A stretch of DNA of 64,000 nucleotides, from contig NC_009359.1 in assembly GCF_000092065.1 (NCBI RefSeq), forward strand, positions 124,001 to 188,000. Direction: 5' to 3'. The number at the start of each line of letters is the position of its first letter. The first letter of the stretch is position 1. Shown one piece after another: positions 27,832 through 37,166 of the stretch. This stretch comes from Ostreococcus lucimarinus CCE9901. Lineage: Eukaryota; Chlorophyta; Mamiellophyceae; Mamiellales; Bathycoccaceae. A program made the translations under genes and the position numbers. The notes beneath the pieces are model-generated. The model had not been told where the DNA came from. It saw nothing but the letters and a program-made list of their open reading frames with translations, and did not search any database.

Positions 27832-28501
27832 TCACGCGGCGGGCTCGGGCGCGGTCAACGCCGCGTCCGTCGTGATCGTCGACGAGGTCTCCGCCACTTT
27901 GGGCGCGGGTGCGGGCTTATCGGTCGCGGGCATTCTCGCGCTCGTCGCGCGCTTCTCTACCGGTGCCTCTTGTAAGAGATCCACCACCTTGTACACGCCG
28001 AACAAGACCGCCGCTCCGACGGCGAGCGTCACGAGCGTCGTCACGCTCGGTCCCGAGCTTTCCACTACCTCGAAATCCTCTCCCCGAATCGTGTCTTCGC
28101 GCACTTGACCAGAGCGAATCGGGTCACCGCGCGCGTATCGACCCTCCTTCAGCGTCTTACTCTCCGGTCGCGAGCCGTAACTCTCCGGCGCCGTCTCTTT
28201 GCGGCCGTCCGGCAAGCTCTCCACGAGCTTTCCGATTAACCCGCCGAGCTCGGGCTTCTCTTCGCTGCGGTACGCCGAGGAATCTTTCGCCTCGTCTTCC
28301 GAACCGGCGCGTCGGACGATGTGGGCGCCTCGCGCGAGCTGCGAGCGGAAGAATCGGCGTTAATCACTGTCGACGTCATCAAACAACAAACGAGCGTCGC
28401 GCATCGTCGAACGAGCGTACCTGTCGCGCCGCGCGCGGGCATACGGTGGCGGGCGTCTTCGCGGAGACGTTTAAGCGCGCGGTGGCGGTGATGAGAGCCA
28501 T
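27832..28501 (-). CDS. Plastid single-pass membrane protein of unknown function
   Basis: CDS complement(join(27832..28338, 28421..28501)), 195 aa. Exon 1 is a textbook transit peptide (MALITATARLNVSAKTPATV ending ARQ). The 82-nt intron (phase 0) has donor GTACGC and acceptor CTCGCAG but no CTGAC; a TGATTAAC is the likeliest branch. The mature protein has a hydrophilic N-part (LGGLIGKLVESLPDGRKETA, then ESKTLKEGRYARGDPIRSGQ), one membrane helix (VTTLVTLAVGAAVLFGVYKV) and an Ala/Pro-rich end. I do not recognise the family. Confidence 0.75.
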
Positions 28502-28709
28502 GTTAAATAAAGGAGCGTCGAACAGTGATGGAGCAGAAGGGACGTGATATCCACTCACTTTATCGCTCCGCTAGCGCGAGACGCGAGACGAGGAGAATCG
28601 CGCGCGACGAGGGCTGATGAATACTCTTGAATTACAGCAAATGAATGATAAATGAACCGCTGCGCGCTAGTGTGTGTGTGTGCATTTGTATGTGTGTCGT
28701 ATCGCTCGA

Positions 28710-31316
28710 TTATTTCGCCGCCGTCCTCGCCGGACCGCTTGCGGGATTAAAGTTACGCTTGAGCGCGTCCCTGTTTCCGCCGAGGAACCGAATGAGGGAG
28801 AAAAGCTCGTCGCGCACGAGCCACGTTCGAACGGCACCACGATCGGCGACAAGACAGCCGATGTTGTGCGATGGGACTTCGAAGGGTGAGTCGAGACGAC
28901 TGAGCGTCGCGATGGTTCGCTCCTTGACAGGCGAGTGGCCGTACACGGTGCTGTGCTTGCCCCAACCAGTGACGACTTGAATCTCTTCAGGCAAGTCGCG
29001 AATGTCGATCGGCATTTCGGACTTATTCTTCAACCCTGATACGAGCGCACGCGTTCCTTTGCCCGCGGCTCGAACGTCGAGCGGTGCCAAAGCGCGTTGA
29101 CGCATTCGGCGCAACCACCAACGTAAGACGCACTGCGCGGTGCCGGCGGAACGAATACGGTGCAGGTCTAAAACACCGAGATCGTCCTCGCATTGGAAGT
29201 GCCCAGCCGCTTGAGCTTGTTCGAGCCACGTCGTTGCGCGATCCCATTGACCCATCTCCTCGCAAACATCGATGAGCGCGTCAAACGTGAGCGCGTTTGG
29301 CACGATCCCTTCACTCGTCATTTGCGTCATCGCCTCGCCCGCCTTTTGCCACTCTTTACGAGCCTCATACGAAATCAATAGCGAGTTGTACGTGTGCACG
29401 GTGCGCGTGACGTCGCTCGTCAGCATGTATTTGAATGTGTCCTCCACCTCGGCGTACTCGTTGTTAACGTGAAGCACTCGGAGCAGGGCGTCGGAAACGA
29501 ACCCTCGCCATCCTGGAACTTCTTCGAGCTCGCGATCGTCGGCGAGCGCGCGTATAAGAACCGGGAGGTTCCCGACTGGACTATCGCTCACGTCGCACGT
29601 GCGTTCGAATTCGGGCAAATCGATGCCCTCCAATTCGGCTCGCTTGATTTCCTCGCGAAGCCTTTCCTCGCGACACGCCTGAAGCTTTTCAATACCGCAC
29701 AAGCAATCGAGTGTGATGGTGTCCGGCGCGAATCCCGAAAGAAGAAGTTCTTTATATATTTTCGTCGCGCGCACCCAGTCACGCTCTGCGCTCGCCTCCA
29801 TCAGGAGCGTGTTGTACGTGACGAGAGTCGATCGCACGCCCTCCGTCTCCATCACTCGTAAAACCCGTTGCGTGCCTTCAAGATTACCCGCCTTGACACA
29901 CGCCCCGAGCGCGCTGTTGAATATCACGGCCGTCGCGTGCAAACGCGGGGCAATGATGACTTGATGCAGGAGCTCGAGAGCCCGATCGATGTTGCCGCTA
30001 TTGCCGTGCGCGGTGATTAACACGCTGTACGTGGTTTCGTTCGGCATGACCCCCGCGCGCTGCATGGATTGGCTCATATTTTCCATGTCACGAATGCGTC
30101 GCTGCCTTCCGAGCGATTGCAACATACCGTTGTATGTCGTCACGTTTCGCCTGACACCTTCCGTTTGCATGCGCTCAAACACGGCGGCGGCGTCCTTGTA
30201 ACGGCCCGAGTTCACCGCGGCAGAGAGCAATGCGTTGTACACACCCGTGTCCAATTGCACGTGCGAGCTCGCAAACAAGCTTTCGAATAACTCGCTCGCC
30301 TTTTCGAATTGTCCGCCCTTGCCGTACGCGCTGATGAGGGACGTGTACACGCGCACGCTCGGGTGCCACGTGGGCCCGCGACCTCTGAAGTCGCGCTTCA
30401 TCTCCTCAAACGTTTGTTCGGCGAGCTTCCACTCAATCGCACGCGCGTACGCCGCGATCACCTCGTGATACGTCTTGGCATCCGGACCCGGGCCGTGCTC
30501 TCGCATCTCGCGCAGCAATCTCGTCGCGTCCGCGCTCGCCGGCGGACGCGAGCGCTTGCACGCTCGCAGCGTCATGTTGTAAAACGCCAGCGGCACCGCC
30601 ACGCCGTTTCGCTCGCCCGCCTTCTTCATCCGCTGCAGCGCCGAAATCGCCTCAGGCGCGTCTCCGGTATCCGCCGCGCGCAGCATCACCGCCCCATCCA
30701 CCGCCCACATCGCGTCGTTCGCGTCCCACGCCGCGCTCGTCGACTTCTCGTCGTCGTCCGACCGCAGCGCTCGCTCGAGCGCGCCGTACGACGACGACAA
30801 CCCACCGTTTCGCCGCCCACTCCCGTTTCCACCCGTCGCGCGTCGCCACCCTCGTCGACCACCGTTCGCCGCGCCATCGAACCCGCTCCCGTCGCCCGCC
30901 GCGTCGAAATCCTCGTCGCCGCTTCGCCGCGTCGTCACCTCACCGCGCGGACCCTCGACGATTTCCAGCCCCTCCCGCGCCCAACCCCGTCGCGTCGCGA
31001 CTCCCGCGTACGCCCGCGTCCCGTTCGACGCCGCCGCGCTCGACCCGTCGTCGTCGTCGTCCTCGTCGCGCGTCGTCTCGTACGACGCGAGCGCGTCGCC
31101 CTCGTCGTCGTCGTCGCGACTCGTCGCTCTGCGGTTTTTACGGCTCGCGCGCGCCGTCACGCGCGCGCCGCGCGTCGCCATCGCCGCGCGCATCGCGCGT
31201 CGCTCGAGCGCGTCCGCGTCGCTCGCGCGTCGCGCCGTCGTCGTCGACGCGCGCGGTCGTCGTCGCGCGGTCGTGCTTCCCACCGGCGCCGTCGCGACGC
31301 CGCCGCGCGTCGCCAT
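28710..31316 (-). CDS. PPR-SMR protein, probably organellar
   Basis: 868 aa. After a long low-complexity N-terminus there are at least ten pentatricopeptide units (for example VRVYTSLISAYGKGGQFEKA, VTTYNGMLQSLGRQRRIRDM, ALTFDALIDVCEEMGQWDRA). The C-terminus has an SMR domain: VLDLHRIRSAGTAQCVLRWW and VVTGWGKHSTVYGH. This PPR-SMR architecture is that of GUN1, pTAC2 and SOT1, which act in plastid gene expression and signalling. The N-terminus, Arg/Ala/Thr-rich, is compatible with organelle targeting. An intervening segment near 560-640 is less PPR-like. It is divergent from the gene at 31672, with the 39-bp repeats between. Confidence 0.87.
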   Translation of the reverse strand: MATRGGVATAPVGSTTARRRPRASTTTARRASDADALERRAMRAAMATRGARVTARASRKNRRATSRDDDDEGDALASYETTRDEDDDDDGSSAAASNGTRAYAGVATRRGWAREGLEIVEGPRGEVTTRRSGDEDFDAAGDGSGFDGAANGGRRGWRRATGGNGSGRRNGGLSSSYGALERALRSDDDEKSTSAAWDANDAMWAVDGAVMLRAADTGDAPEAISALQRMKKAGERNGVAVPLAFYNMTLRACKRSRPPASADATRLLREMREHGPGPDAKTYHEVIAAYARAIEWKLAEQTFEEMKRDFRGRGPTWHPSVRVYTSLISAYGKGGQFEKASELFESLFASSHVQLDTGVYNALLSAAVNSGRYKDAAAVFERMQTEGVRRNVTTYNGMLQSLGRQRRIRDMENMSQSMQRAGVMPNETTYSVLITAHGNSGNIDRALELLHQVIIAPRLHATAVIFNSALGACVKAGNLEGTQRVLRVMETEGVRSTLVTYNTLLMEASAERDWVRATKIYKELLLSGFAPDTITLDCLCGIEKLQACREERLREEIKRAELEGIDLPEFERTCDVSDSPVGNLPVLIRALADDRELEEVPGWRGFVSDALLRVLHVNNEYAEVEDTFKYMLTSDVTRTVHTYNSLLISYEARKEWQKAGEAMTQMTSEGIVPNALTFDALIDVCEEMGQWDRATTWLEQAQAAGHFQCEDDLGVLDLHRIRSAGTAQCVLRWWLRRMRQRALAPLDVRAAGKGTRALVSGLKNKSEMPIDIRDLPEEIQVVTGWGKHSTVYGHSPVKERTIATLSRLDSPFEVPSHNIGCLVADRGAVRTWLVRDELFSLIRFLGGNRDALKRNFNPASGPARTAAK

Positions 31317-31491
31317 CGTCGCGTCGCCGCGCGTCGCGGTGCGTCGCGCGAGACTTCGTCGCGTCGCGCGCGCGTCGTCGCCGCGCTCGCGTCGCGTCGC
31401 GCGTCGCGCGCGCGCGTGTGACGCCGCGCCGTCGCCGCCGCCGGGCCGACCGCCTTATCTGCGACCGCGTGTGCGCAAACAGTGAGGACGT

Positions 31492-31647
31492 ACGTATACG
31501 TACCCCAGATGGGTAAAGTGCGCGCTGAATACGTATACGTACCCCAGATGGGTAAAGTGCGCGCTGAATACGTATACGTACCCCAGATGGGTAAAGTGCG
31601 CGCTGAATACGTATACGTACCCCAGATGGGTAAAGTGCGCGCTTGAA
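31492..31647. repeat. Four tandem 39-bp repeats with internal palindromes
   Basis: Units start at 31492, 31531, 31570 and 31609; the first three are identical and the last has one extra T near its end. Each unit holds the perfect palindrome TACGTATACGTA (counting flanking bases), the inverted repeat ACCCCAGATGGGT and a GTGCGCGC stretch. The array fills the region between the divergent PPR-SMR and SOQ1-CTD-like genes. Because 39 is a multiple of three it creates repetitive open frames on both strands that are not genes. Confidence 0.95.
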
Positions 31648-31671
31648 TACGAGCGGCGCACCGCGACGCGC

Positions 31672-32232
31672 ATGCGCGCGACGCCGCGCGCGCGCGCGCG
31701 CGTCGCGACGCCGCGACGTCGGCGACGACCGCGCGCGGTGACGCCGATCGCGTCGGCGTCGTCGGACGCGCGGCGCGCGACGCGACGCGTCGCGCTGACG
31801 ACGACGGCGATCGCGCTCGCGGCGTTCGGCGACGCGCGCGACGCGCGCGCGCGGCCGCTCGCGGTCGTCGAGGCGCGCGACGCGGTGGCGCGCGACGGCG
31901 GACGGTTTACGTTTGAGATCGAGCTTCCGAGGGGGTATCACTTCACGGAGGGCGCGAACTCGAGGTACGAGACGACGGCGGCGGCGAGCGGGACGAGGGG
32001 CGCGCTGGAGGGCGACGGCGGAGCGAAGAGGACGGTGGTCGTGCGCGCGGCGGAGGGGGTGAACGAGGCGCGCGTGGATTGCGTGGTGTATTTTTGTCGA
32101 ACGGATGACGTGTGCCTGATGCAGCGCGTGCGGTTCGAGGTGCCGGTGGCGACGGGGGGGGCGAGCGAGACGACGGCGGAGTACGTCGTCGCGGCGGAGG
32201 CGAACGACGCGGCGGTGCCGAGTTTTGATTGA
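31672..32232 (+). CDS. Predicted thylakoid-lumen protein resembling the SOQ1 C-terminal domain
   Basis: 186 aa. An Arg-rich transit region precedes a twin-arginine lumen signal (ATRRVALTTTAIALAAFGDA, then an ARA cleavage site). The mature part resembles the beta-strand C-terminal domain that follows the thioredoxin and NHL domains in plant SOQ1, a lumenal regulator of photoprotective quenching: LPRGYHFTEGANSRYE, then VDCVVYFCRTDDVCLMQRVR with three spaced cysteines and FEVPV. Here that domain stands alone. Function by analogy only; it could be a redox-sensitive partner or binding module. Confidence 0.7.
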   Translation: MRATPRARARVATPRRRRRPRAVTPIASASSDARRATRRVALTTTAIALAAFGDARDARARPLAVVEARDAVARDGGRFTFEIELPRGYHFTEGANSRYETTAAASGTRGALEGDGGAKRTVVVRAAEGVNEARVDCVVYFCRTDDVCLMQRVRFEVPVATGGASETTAEYVVAAEANDAAVPSFD

Positions 32233-32299
32233 ATCGCTGCTCTCGTGTTGTATTGTTCGTACATGTGTTAGGTGCGTGATTCGCGCGCGTCGCGTTCGC

Positions 32300-35200
32300 C
32301 TACTTCTTGGCTTTGGCGAGCTGAACGCCTTCCATTTCGTCTTCGACGTCTGAAAAAAGCTCGCGTAAATTCTCGAGAGTCTCCTCGTCGGCGTCCCACA
32401 TTCCGCGACCGGCGGCTTCGAGCATGCGCTTGACGACGTTCCTGAACGCCTGCGGGTTCGATTTTCTCAGCTTGTCACGCATCTCTTCGTCTTCGACGTA
32501 GGTTTCGTGCGCGCCGTCGTACACCCAGTTCTCGGCGAACCCGCTCGTGGCGCCCCAGCCCACGAGCGCGGTCATGCGTTGGGAAATTTCGTACGCACCG
32601 CCCGATCCTTGGTCCGCCATCGCGGTCGCCCATCGCGGGTTGAGTAGTTTCGTGCGGTACTCCATGCGAAGCGTCTCGTCGAGATCTTTCGGGGTGACGT
32701 CTTTACCGAAAGTCTCGACGATGGAGCACGCGACGTCGGGATTTTTCACGCCCGCGTCTTCCTTCGCGGCCTTGGCTGCGGCGACGAGCGCGCCCGTGTT
32801 GGCGTAGTACTCTTGGATGTCGGTCAGACCGTACTCTACAGAATCGATTTCCTGAACCACGCGCTCGGTGGTGCGTAAGAGCGATTGTAAAACTTCTGGT
32901 CGCGCGGTGCCGCGTTCGTCGCCTTTGCCGTACGAGTACGCGTTTCTCGACGCCCACGTATCTCCAAGCTCGCGAGAGTCCTCCCATCCACTCGTTCCGA
33001 CGCGTTCGTTCACCATGGAACCGTAGTCTCCGGGAGGGTTGCTGAACAAGCGTGCGGTGGTGTTCTCGATCCCCTCGCTTTGCATCTCTCTCGAGTGTTT
33101 GCGAATGAAGTTCATCTCAATCGGCTCGTCCGCCTCAGCCGCTCGAACGAAGAGGTCATCCAACAAACCAACGACGCTTGCAAAGCTGTCCCGGAAAATG
33201 CCAGACATGTTACACAAAACATCGACGCGCGGACGCCCATTCATCTCGCTGAGAGGAATCAGTTCGTATCGCACGACGCGACCGGTGCCTTCTTTCACCG
33301 CTCGAGCGCCGACGAGTTGCAAAACTATGCCGACGCTCTCTCCTTTCGTTTTGATCGCGTCGAGTCCCCACAAATTTACGCTGACTGATTCTGGATACGC
33401 ACCGTCGTTTGCGTCTTGATGTTGTTTCAGAATGGCATCCGCCACTGCGGCGCCGCGCGTGGCGGCGGCGGCCGATGGCATGCGGTACGGATCGAGTGCG
33501 TGAATGTTCCTTCCGGTTGGAAGGACTCCTTTACCGTCGCGCAACAAATCACCACCCACTGCCGGAGGCACCCATTCGCCGTCCAGGGCTCGATGCATAC
33601 CCGTGATCTCTTCTGTGTTCATCGAGAGCAGATCACGAATCTCGATCGCTTCCGTGACCTTGTCGCTGACAGTCGCCGTAGCGCCTCCGCTTTGCAGCGC
33701 GTCTTGCGCGCTGACGGGCACGGATAGGTTGAACGTTTGCTCGAGCCTAGCTTTGACCGCGTCCAGTGATTCGTTTGGATCAGCCTTGACAATTTCATCG
33801 ATCAGGCCCGCTTCGATATCACCGTCAAAGTACGCGCTAAGATACTGTGTCATTGACTCGCGCGTCGGCGCGGTGCCGAGCGAATGCAAGCCTTCGCTGA
33901 AGAGTCGATTTTCCAGAACGCCAAGGTACGTGTAGAGCTCGCTGGCATACGCATCGAAGTCTTTCTGAGAGAGAGACTCCGCCATTTCCGGCGTCATGCG
34001 AACATGCTCGCTCGTTTGTGCGTCGACGTAAGGGCAGTCGCTGTCTAATCCAGCCGCAGTCACCATGTCAAAGATGGACGTGCGCAAAGCGCTGTTCTCG
34101 TCGGGATTTTCCCTATACTCGTTCAAAATTTCACGCAACTGCGCGGTTTGCTTGTACAAGCCGGCGCGTCCGTACGGTGGCACGTTGTGCGAAATGATGA
34201 CTCCGTATCCGCGTCGCTTCGCGATGATGCTTTCACTAGGATTGTTCGCGGCGTATACGTACACATTCGGCATCGCGCCCAACAACTGTTCGCTCCACGA
34301 CAAGCTCGTGTTCCCGAGCGGCGAACCCGGGAGCCACTCGACGGTACCATGCATGCCGAAGTGAACGATCGCGTTCGCCTTGAACTCGTTTTGAAGCCAT
34401 TTGTAATACGCGGCGTACTGCGGATGCGGCGTGAGATCGCGCTCAAACAACAATCGCATCGGATCGCCCTCCACGCCGAGCGCAGGTTGAATGCCGATGA
34501 AGACGTTACCAAGCTGGAGACCAGTGACGACGCTCCCTTTGCCTGGCGCAGTCGCAAGTCCGATGTAATTTTCGAGCGGTCCCCACGCCGCTTCCATCTT
34601 TTTTACGAGTACGTCGGGTTCTGGTAAGTATGGAATCGGTCCCCACTCCGTCGGTCCCCACTCCTTTGGAAACGCGAGCCACTTCTTCAGCTGCGCCGGC
34701 GTCACGTTCGCACCCGCAACCGTGACTCCAGGGAGCTCACCGCCTTTCGCCATGTCGCTCACCGCGTTCACCGCTCCATCGTAACCAGCCATGATTGTGG
34801 CGTTTTCTTCCAACGTACGCAAAGCTTTGACGATGGACTCGCCCGTGGGGAGCTCGTCGGCGTCGCCGAGGTAGTACCCTTCAGCTTTGAGCGACTGTAA
34901 CATGTTTTCTAAAGAATTCGGCACGTTTAGTAACGCCGCCGTACCCGTGGCACCGACGCCCGGGGGGAATCCGTACATCATCACTGCGATTTTGCGCTCA
35001 TCTCGCTTGGTTTTGCGTAAACTGTGCCATTGCTTCAGACGATTTGAAAGCGCAAAGACGCGCTCGCGAGTGAGGTAAATGTTGTCGCCGCACAACCCAC
35101 CGAGCGCGACCGTGTCGATCGCGCCGTCAAGTTCTGGCAACGCGTAGAGAATTGTACTTTGTAAACCACCAACGCCACTTCGAACCCAGGAAGCGATGTC

Positions 35201-36997
35201 TTGAATCAACAACGGCGCGGCGACGAAGTACGGAATGTTCTTCGCTCCCAAGATACCTTGCGCAACTTCAGCCTGCCGACCCGCCTCCATACTTCCCGCG
35301 GGGCCGCCGACGAGAGGAAATCCGACCGTGCTAACCACGGCGTCTACAACTGTGGCGTCTTGCTTCAAAGAATCGACCTCTACGACGCCTTCAGCGCGTC
35401 TTTGTTGTTCGTATTCAGACGTCAGCATGTCGCGCACAATGGTGTGCGCCTCGACGCCGTTGATGAAAATTGGAATCGGCAGAACGCCGGAGTCTTCGAA
35501 TGATTCGACTAAATCCGCAAGATATGGCTGCTTCGTGATGACGTGCTTACGGTAAAGAAGCATAGCCACGCGCGGGGCACCCGCTGGAACTTTGTGGGAA
35601 CGCGTCCGAGCGTGCCAATCAAGGTAGGACGCGATCGTCTCGAAGTACGGCATCTTTTCTCGCTCGCGTTGCGGATGATAGAGACCCAGCGCCGGAGTTT
35701 CCACGGGAGGTTTTGGCGCGCCAGAGACACCGAAGATCCGTTCTATGAACGATTTCGGCTTGTTCTCGTCACCGGGCGGGGCCAAGTACTCTGACGCAAG
35801 ATACGCGAACGCTTCTTCAACGTTTTCTTTGCCGCCTTGGTTCCAGTACGCGTACACCGTGAGCCAATTCTTCAGATCACGCGCCTTATCCCCGGGAACA
35901 AACTTCAAAAGTTGTGGGCCGATCTTCAAGAACGACAAGTAGCCGACGAGCTTGTCCTCCTCCTTGCCGCTTCCAAACTTGGCGAGCACGGCTTTCACTG
36001 CCGGCGGCGGTCCCGCCTTTTGCCCGCTCGGTGCCGCCATTTGGAAAGAACCGACGGATGTGCAGCTCATGAGCTCGAGGGCGGACTCGAACACAAATCG
36101 CAAGGGAATATCTGCGATGCGCGCGCGCAACCACTCGACTTGATCGTAATCGAACAACAACGACCCGAAGAAGACATCCGCGCCGTCGAGCGCGGCTTCC
36201 AACTCCTCTCGTCTTCCCTCGATATCGCGATCGCTAAACACTAACAAATCAACGTGAGGGTATCGTTTCTTCAAATCTCGCGCCGACGCCTTGTACAGCG
36301 CGACGTTAAAACTCTCGAATCCACTCAACAAAACAATCTTCCGCGCGCCCTCGCGCGTCTCGGGAACCGCGGACGCCTTCATCGGCGGCGCGCTCAAAAA
36401 CCCCACCCCACCGCGTTTCGCCACCGCCAGCGCGTTCTCCGCCTCCGCCAACGCATCTCGAGCTCGATCTCGCCGCGCTTTTATCGAGTGCACGCTCTTC
36501 TGAAACGTCAACCACTTCGCCCCGTCCTTCTCCGCCTCCCGCAGCAGCGCCGTCGCCGCCTTCGGTTCGCGCGCGTTCAGCTCTCGAAATCCAATCTCCG
36601 TGCCCGCCTCGTCCCCGAGCGCGCGCTCCTCGCCGTCCTCGCCGTCCACTCGCGGCTTCATCGTTCCGAACGCGTCGCGATACGCGCCATCGAGCGCGCT
36701 CGTGAGCGCGTCGACGTCGCGCGTCAGCGCCTCCACTCTGGCTCGGCGCTCGGCGACGTCATCGTCCTCTCGCCGCGCGCCCTCCGCCGCCGCCGTCGCG
36801 AGGACGTCGTCGGCGTAGCGCTCGGCGGCGCTCGACAGGGGCTTCGCGTCGACGCCCTCGCCGCGGGCGACGCGCGCGGCGGCCGTCGCGCGACGCGCGC
36901 GCGACGTCGACGACGCGCGGCGACCGAGTCGACCGCGCGACGCCGCGGACGCGCGCGGCGGCGCGGACGCGCGCGGCGCGAGGCGCGGACCGCGCAT
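32300..36997 (-). CDS. CHLH2: Magnesium-chelatase H subunit, divergent (CHLH2/BchH-like)
   Basis: 1565 aa, longer than the roughly 1380 of plant CHLH. Porphyrin-binding subunit that inserts Mg into protoporphyrin IX with ChlI and ChlD in the plastid. Conserved blocks include FPPGVGATGTAALLNVPNSL, VFIGIQPALGVEGDPMRLLF, IVHFGMHGTVEWLPGSPLGN, PNVYVYAANNPSESIIAKRR, GVLPTGRNIHALDPYRMPSA, VDVLCNMSGIFRDSFASVVG and YRTKLLNPRWATAMADQGSG. Residues about 45-215 form an extra Arg/Glu/Ala-rich helical segment before the first family-like block (VLLSGFESFNVALYKAS). The sequence is clearly off the main plant CHLH line, fitting the second H subunit (CHLH2) known in green algae. No introns. Confidence 0.9.
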   Translation of the reverse strand: MRGPRLAPRASAPPRASAASRGRLGRRASSTSRARRATAAARVARGEGVDAKPLSSAAERYADDVLATAAAEGARREDDDVAERRARVEALTRDVDALTSALDGAYRDAFGTMKPRVDGEDGEERALGDEAGTEIGFRELNAREPKAATALLREAEKDGAKWLTFQKSVHSIKARRDRARDALAEAENALAVAKRGGVGFLSAPPMKASAVPETREGARKIVLLSGFESFNVALYKASARDLKKRYPHVDLLVFSDRDIEGRREELEAALDGADVFFGSLLFDYDQVEWLRARIADIPLRFVFESALELMSCTSVGSFQMAAPSGQKAGPPPAVKAVLAKFGSGKEEDKLVGYLSFLKIGPQLLKFVPGDKARDLKNWLTVYAYWNQGGKENVEEAFAYLASEYLAPPGDENKPKSFIERIFGVSGAPKPPVETPALGLYHPQREREKMPYFETIASYLDWHARTRSHKVPAGAPRVAMLLYRKHVITKQPYLADLVESFEDSGVLPIPIFINGVEAHTIVRDMLTSEYEQQRRAEGVVEVDSLKQDATVVDAVVSTVGFPLVGGPAGSMEAGRQAEVAQGILGAKNIPYFVAAPLLIQDIASWVRSGVGGLQSTILYALPELDGAIDTVALGGLCGDNIYLTRERVFALSNRLKQWHSLRKTKRDERKIAVMMYGFPPGVGATGTAALLNVPNSLENMLQSLKAEGYYLGDADELPTGESIVKALRTLEENATIMAGYDGAVNAVSDMAKGGELPGVTVAGANVTPAQLKKWLAFPKEWGPTEWGPIPYLPEPDVLVKKMEAAWGPLENYIGLATAPGKGSVVTGLQLGNVFIGIQPALGVEGDPMRLLFERDLTPHPQYAAYYKWLQNEFKANAIVHFGMHGTVEWLPGSPLGNTSLSWSEQLLGAMPNVYVYAANNPSESIIAKRRGYGVIISHNVPPYGRAGLYKQTAQLREILNEYRENPDENSALRTSIFDMVTAAGLDSDCPYVDAQTSEHVRMTPEMAESLSQKDFDAYASELYTYLGVLENRLFSEGLHSLGTAPTRESMTQYLSAYFDGDIEAGLIDEIVKADPNESLDAVKARLEQTFNLSVPVSAQDALQSGGATATVSDKVTEAIEIRDLLSMNTEEITGMHRALDGEWVPPAVGGDLLRDGKGVLPTGRNIHALDPYRMPSAAAATRGAAVADAILKQHQDANDGAYPESVSVNLWGLDAIKTKGESVGIVLQLVGARAVKEGTGRVVRYELIPLSEMNGRPRVDVLCNMSGIFRDSFASVVGLLDDLFVRAAEADEPIEMNFIRKHSREMQSEGIENTTARLFSNPPGDYGSMVNERVGTSGWEDSRELGDTWASRNAYSYGKGDERGTARPEVLQSLLRTTERVVQEIDSVEYGLTDIQEYYANTGALVAAAKAAKEDAGVKNPDVACSIVETFGKDVTPKDLDETLRMEYRTKLLNPRWATAMADQGSGGAYEISQRMTALVGWGATSGFAENWVYDGAHETYVEDEEMRDKLRKSNPQAFRNVVKRMLEAAGRGMWDADEETLENLRELFSDVEDEMEGVQLAKAKK

Positions 36998-37115
36998 CGC
37001 GGACGCGGACGACTGTCGCGAGCGATTCGCGCGAGCGATGGGCGACGCGCGCGTGCGAGTGACGCGGTGAAGACGCGCGATTGGCTAGGCGTGCGCGCTG
37101 CAAAAGTTAAGTTAC

Positions 37116-37128
37116 TCACTCGGGACGA

Positions 37129-37166
<38 letters not shown>

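Noticed and set aside
31492-31647. CRISPR array
   Set aside because: Repeats are directly adjacent with no unique spacers, there are no cas genes, and the genome is eukaryotic.
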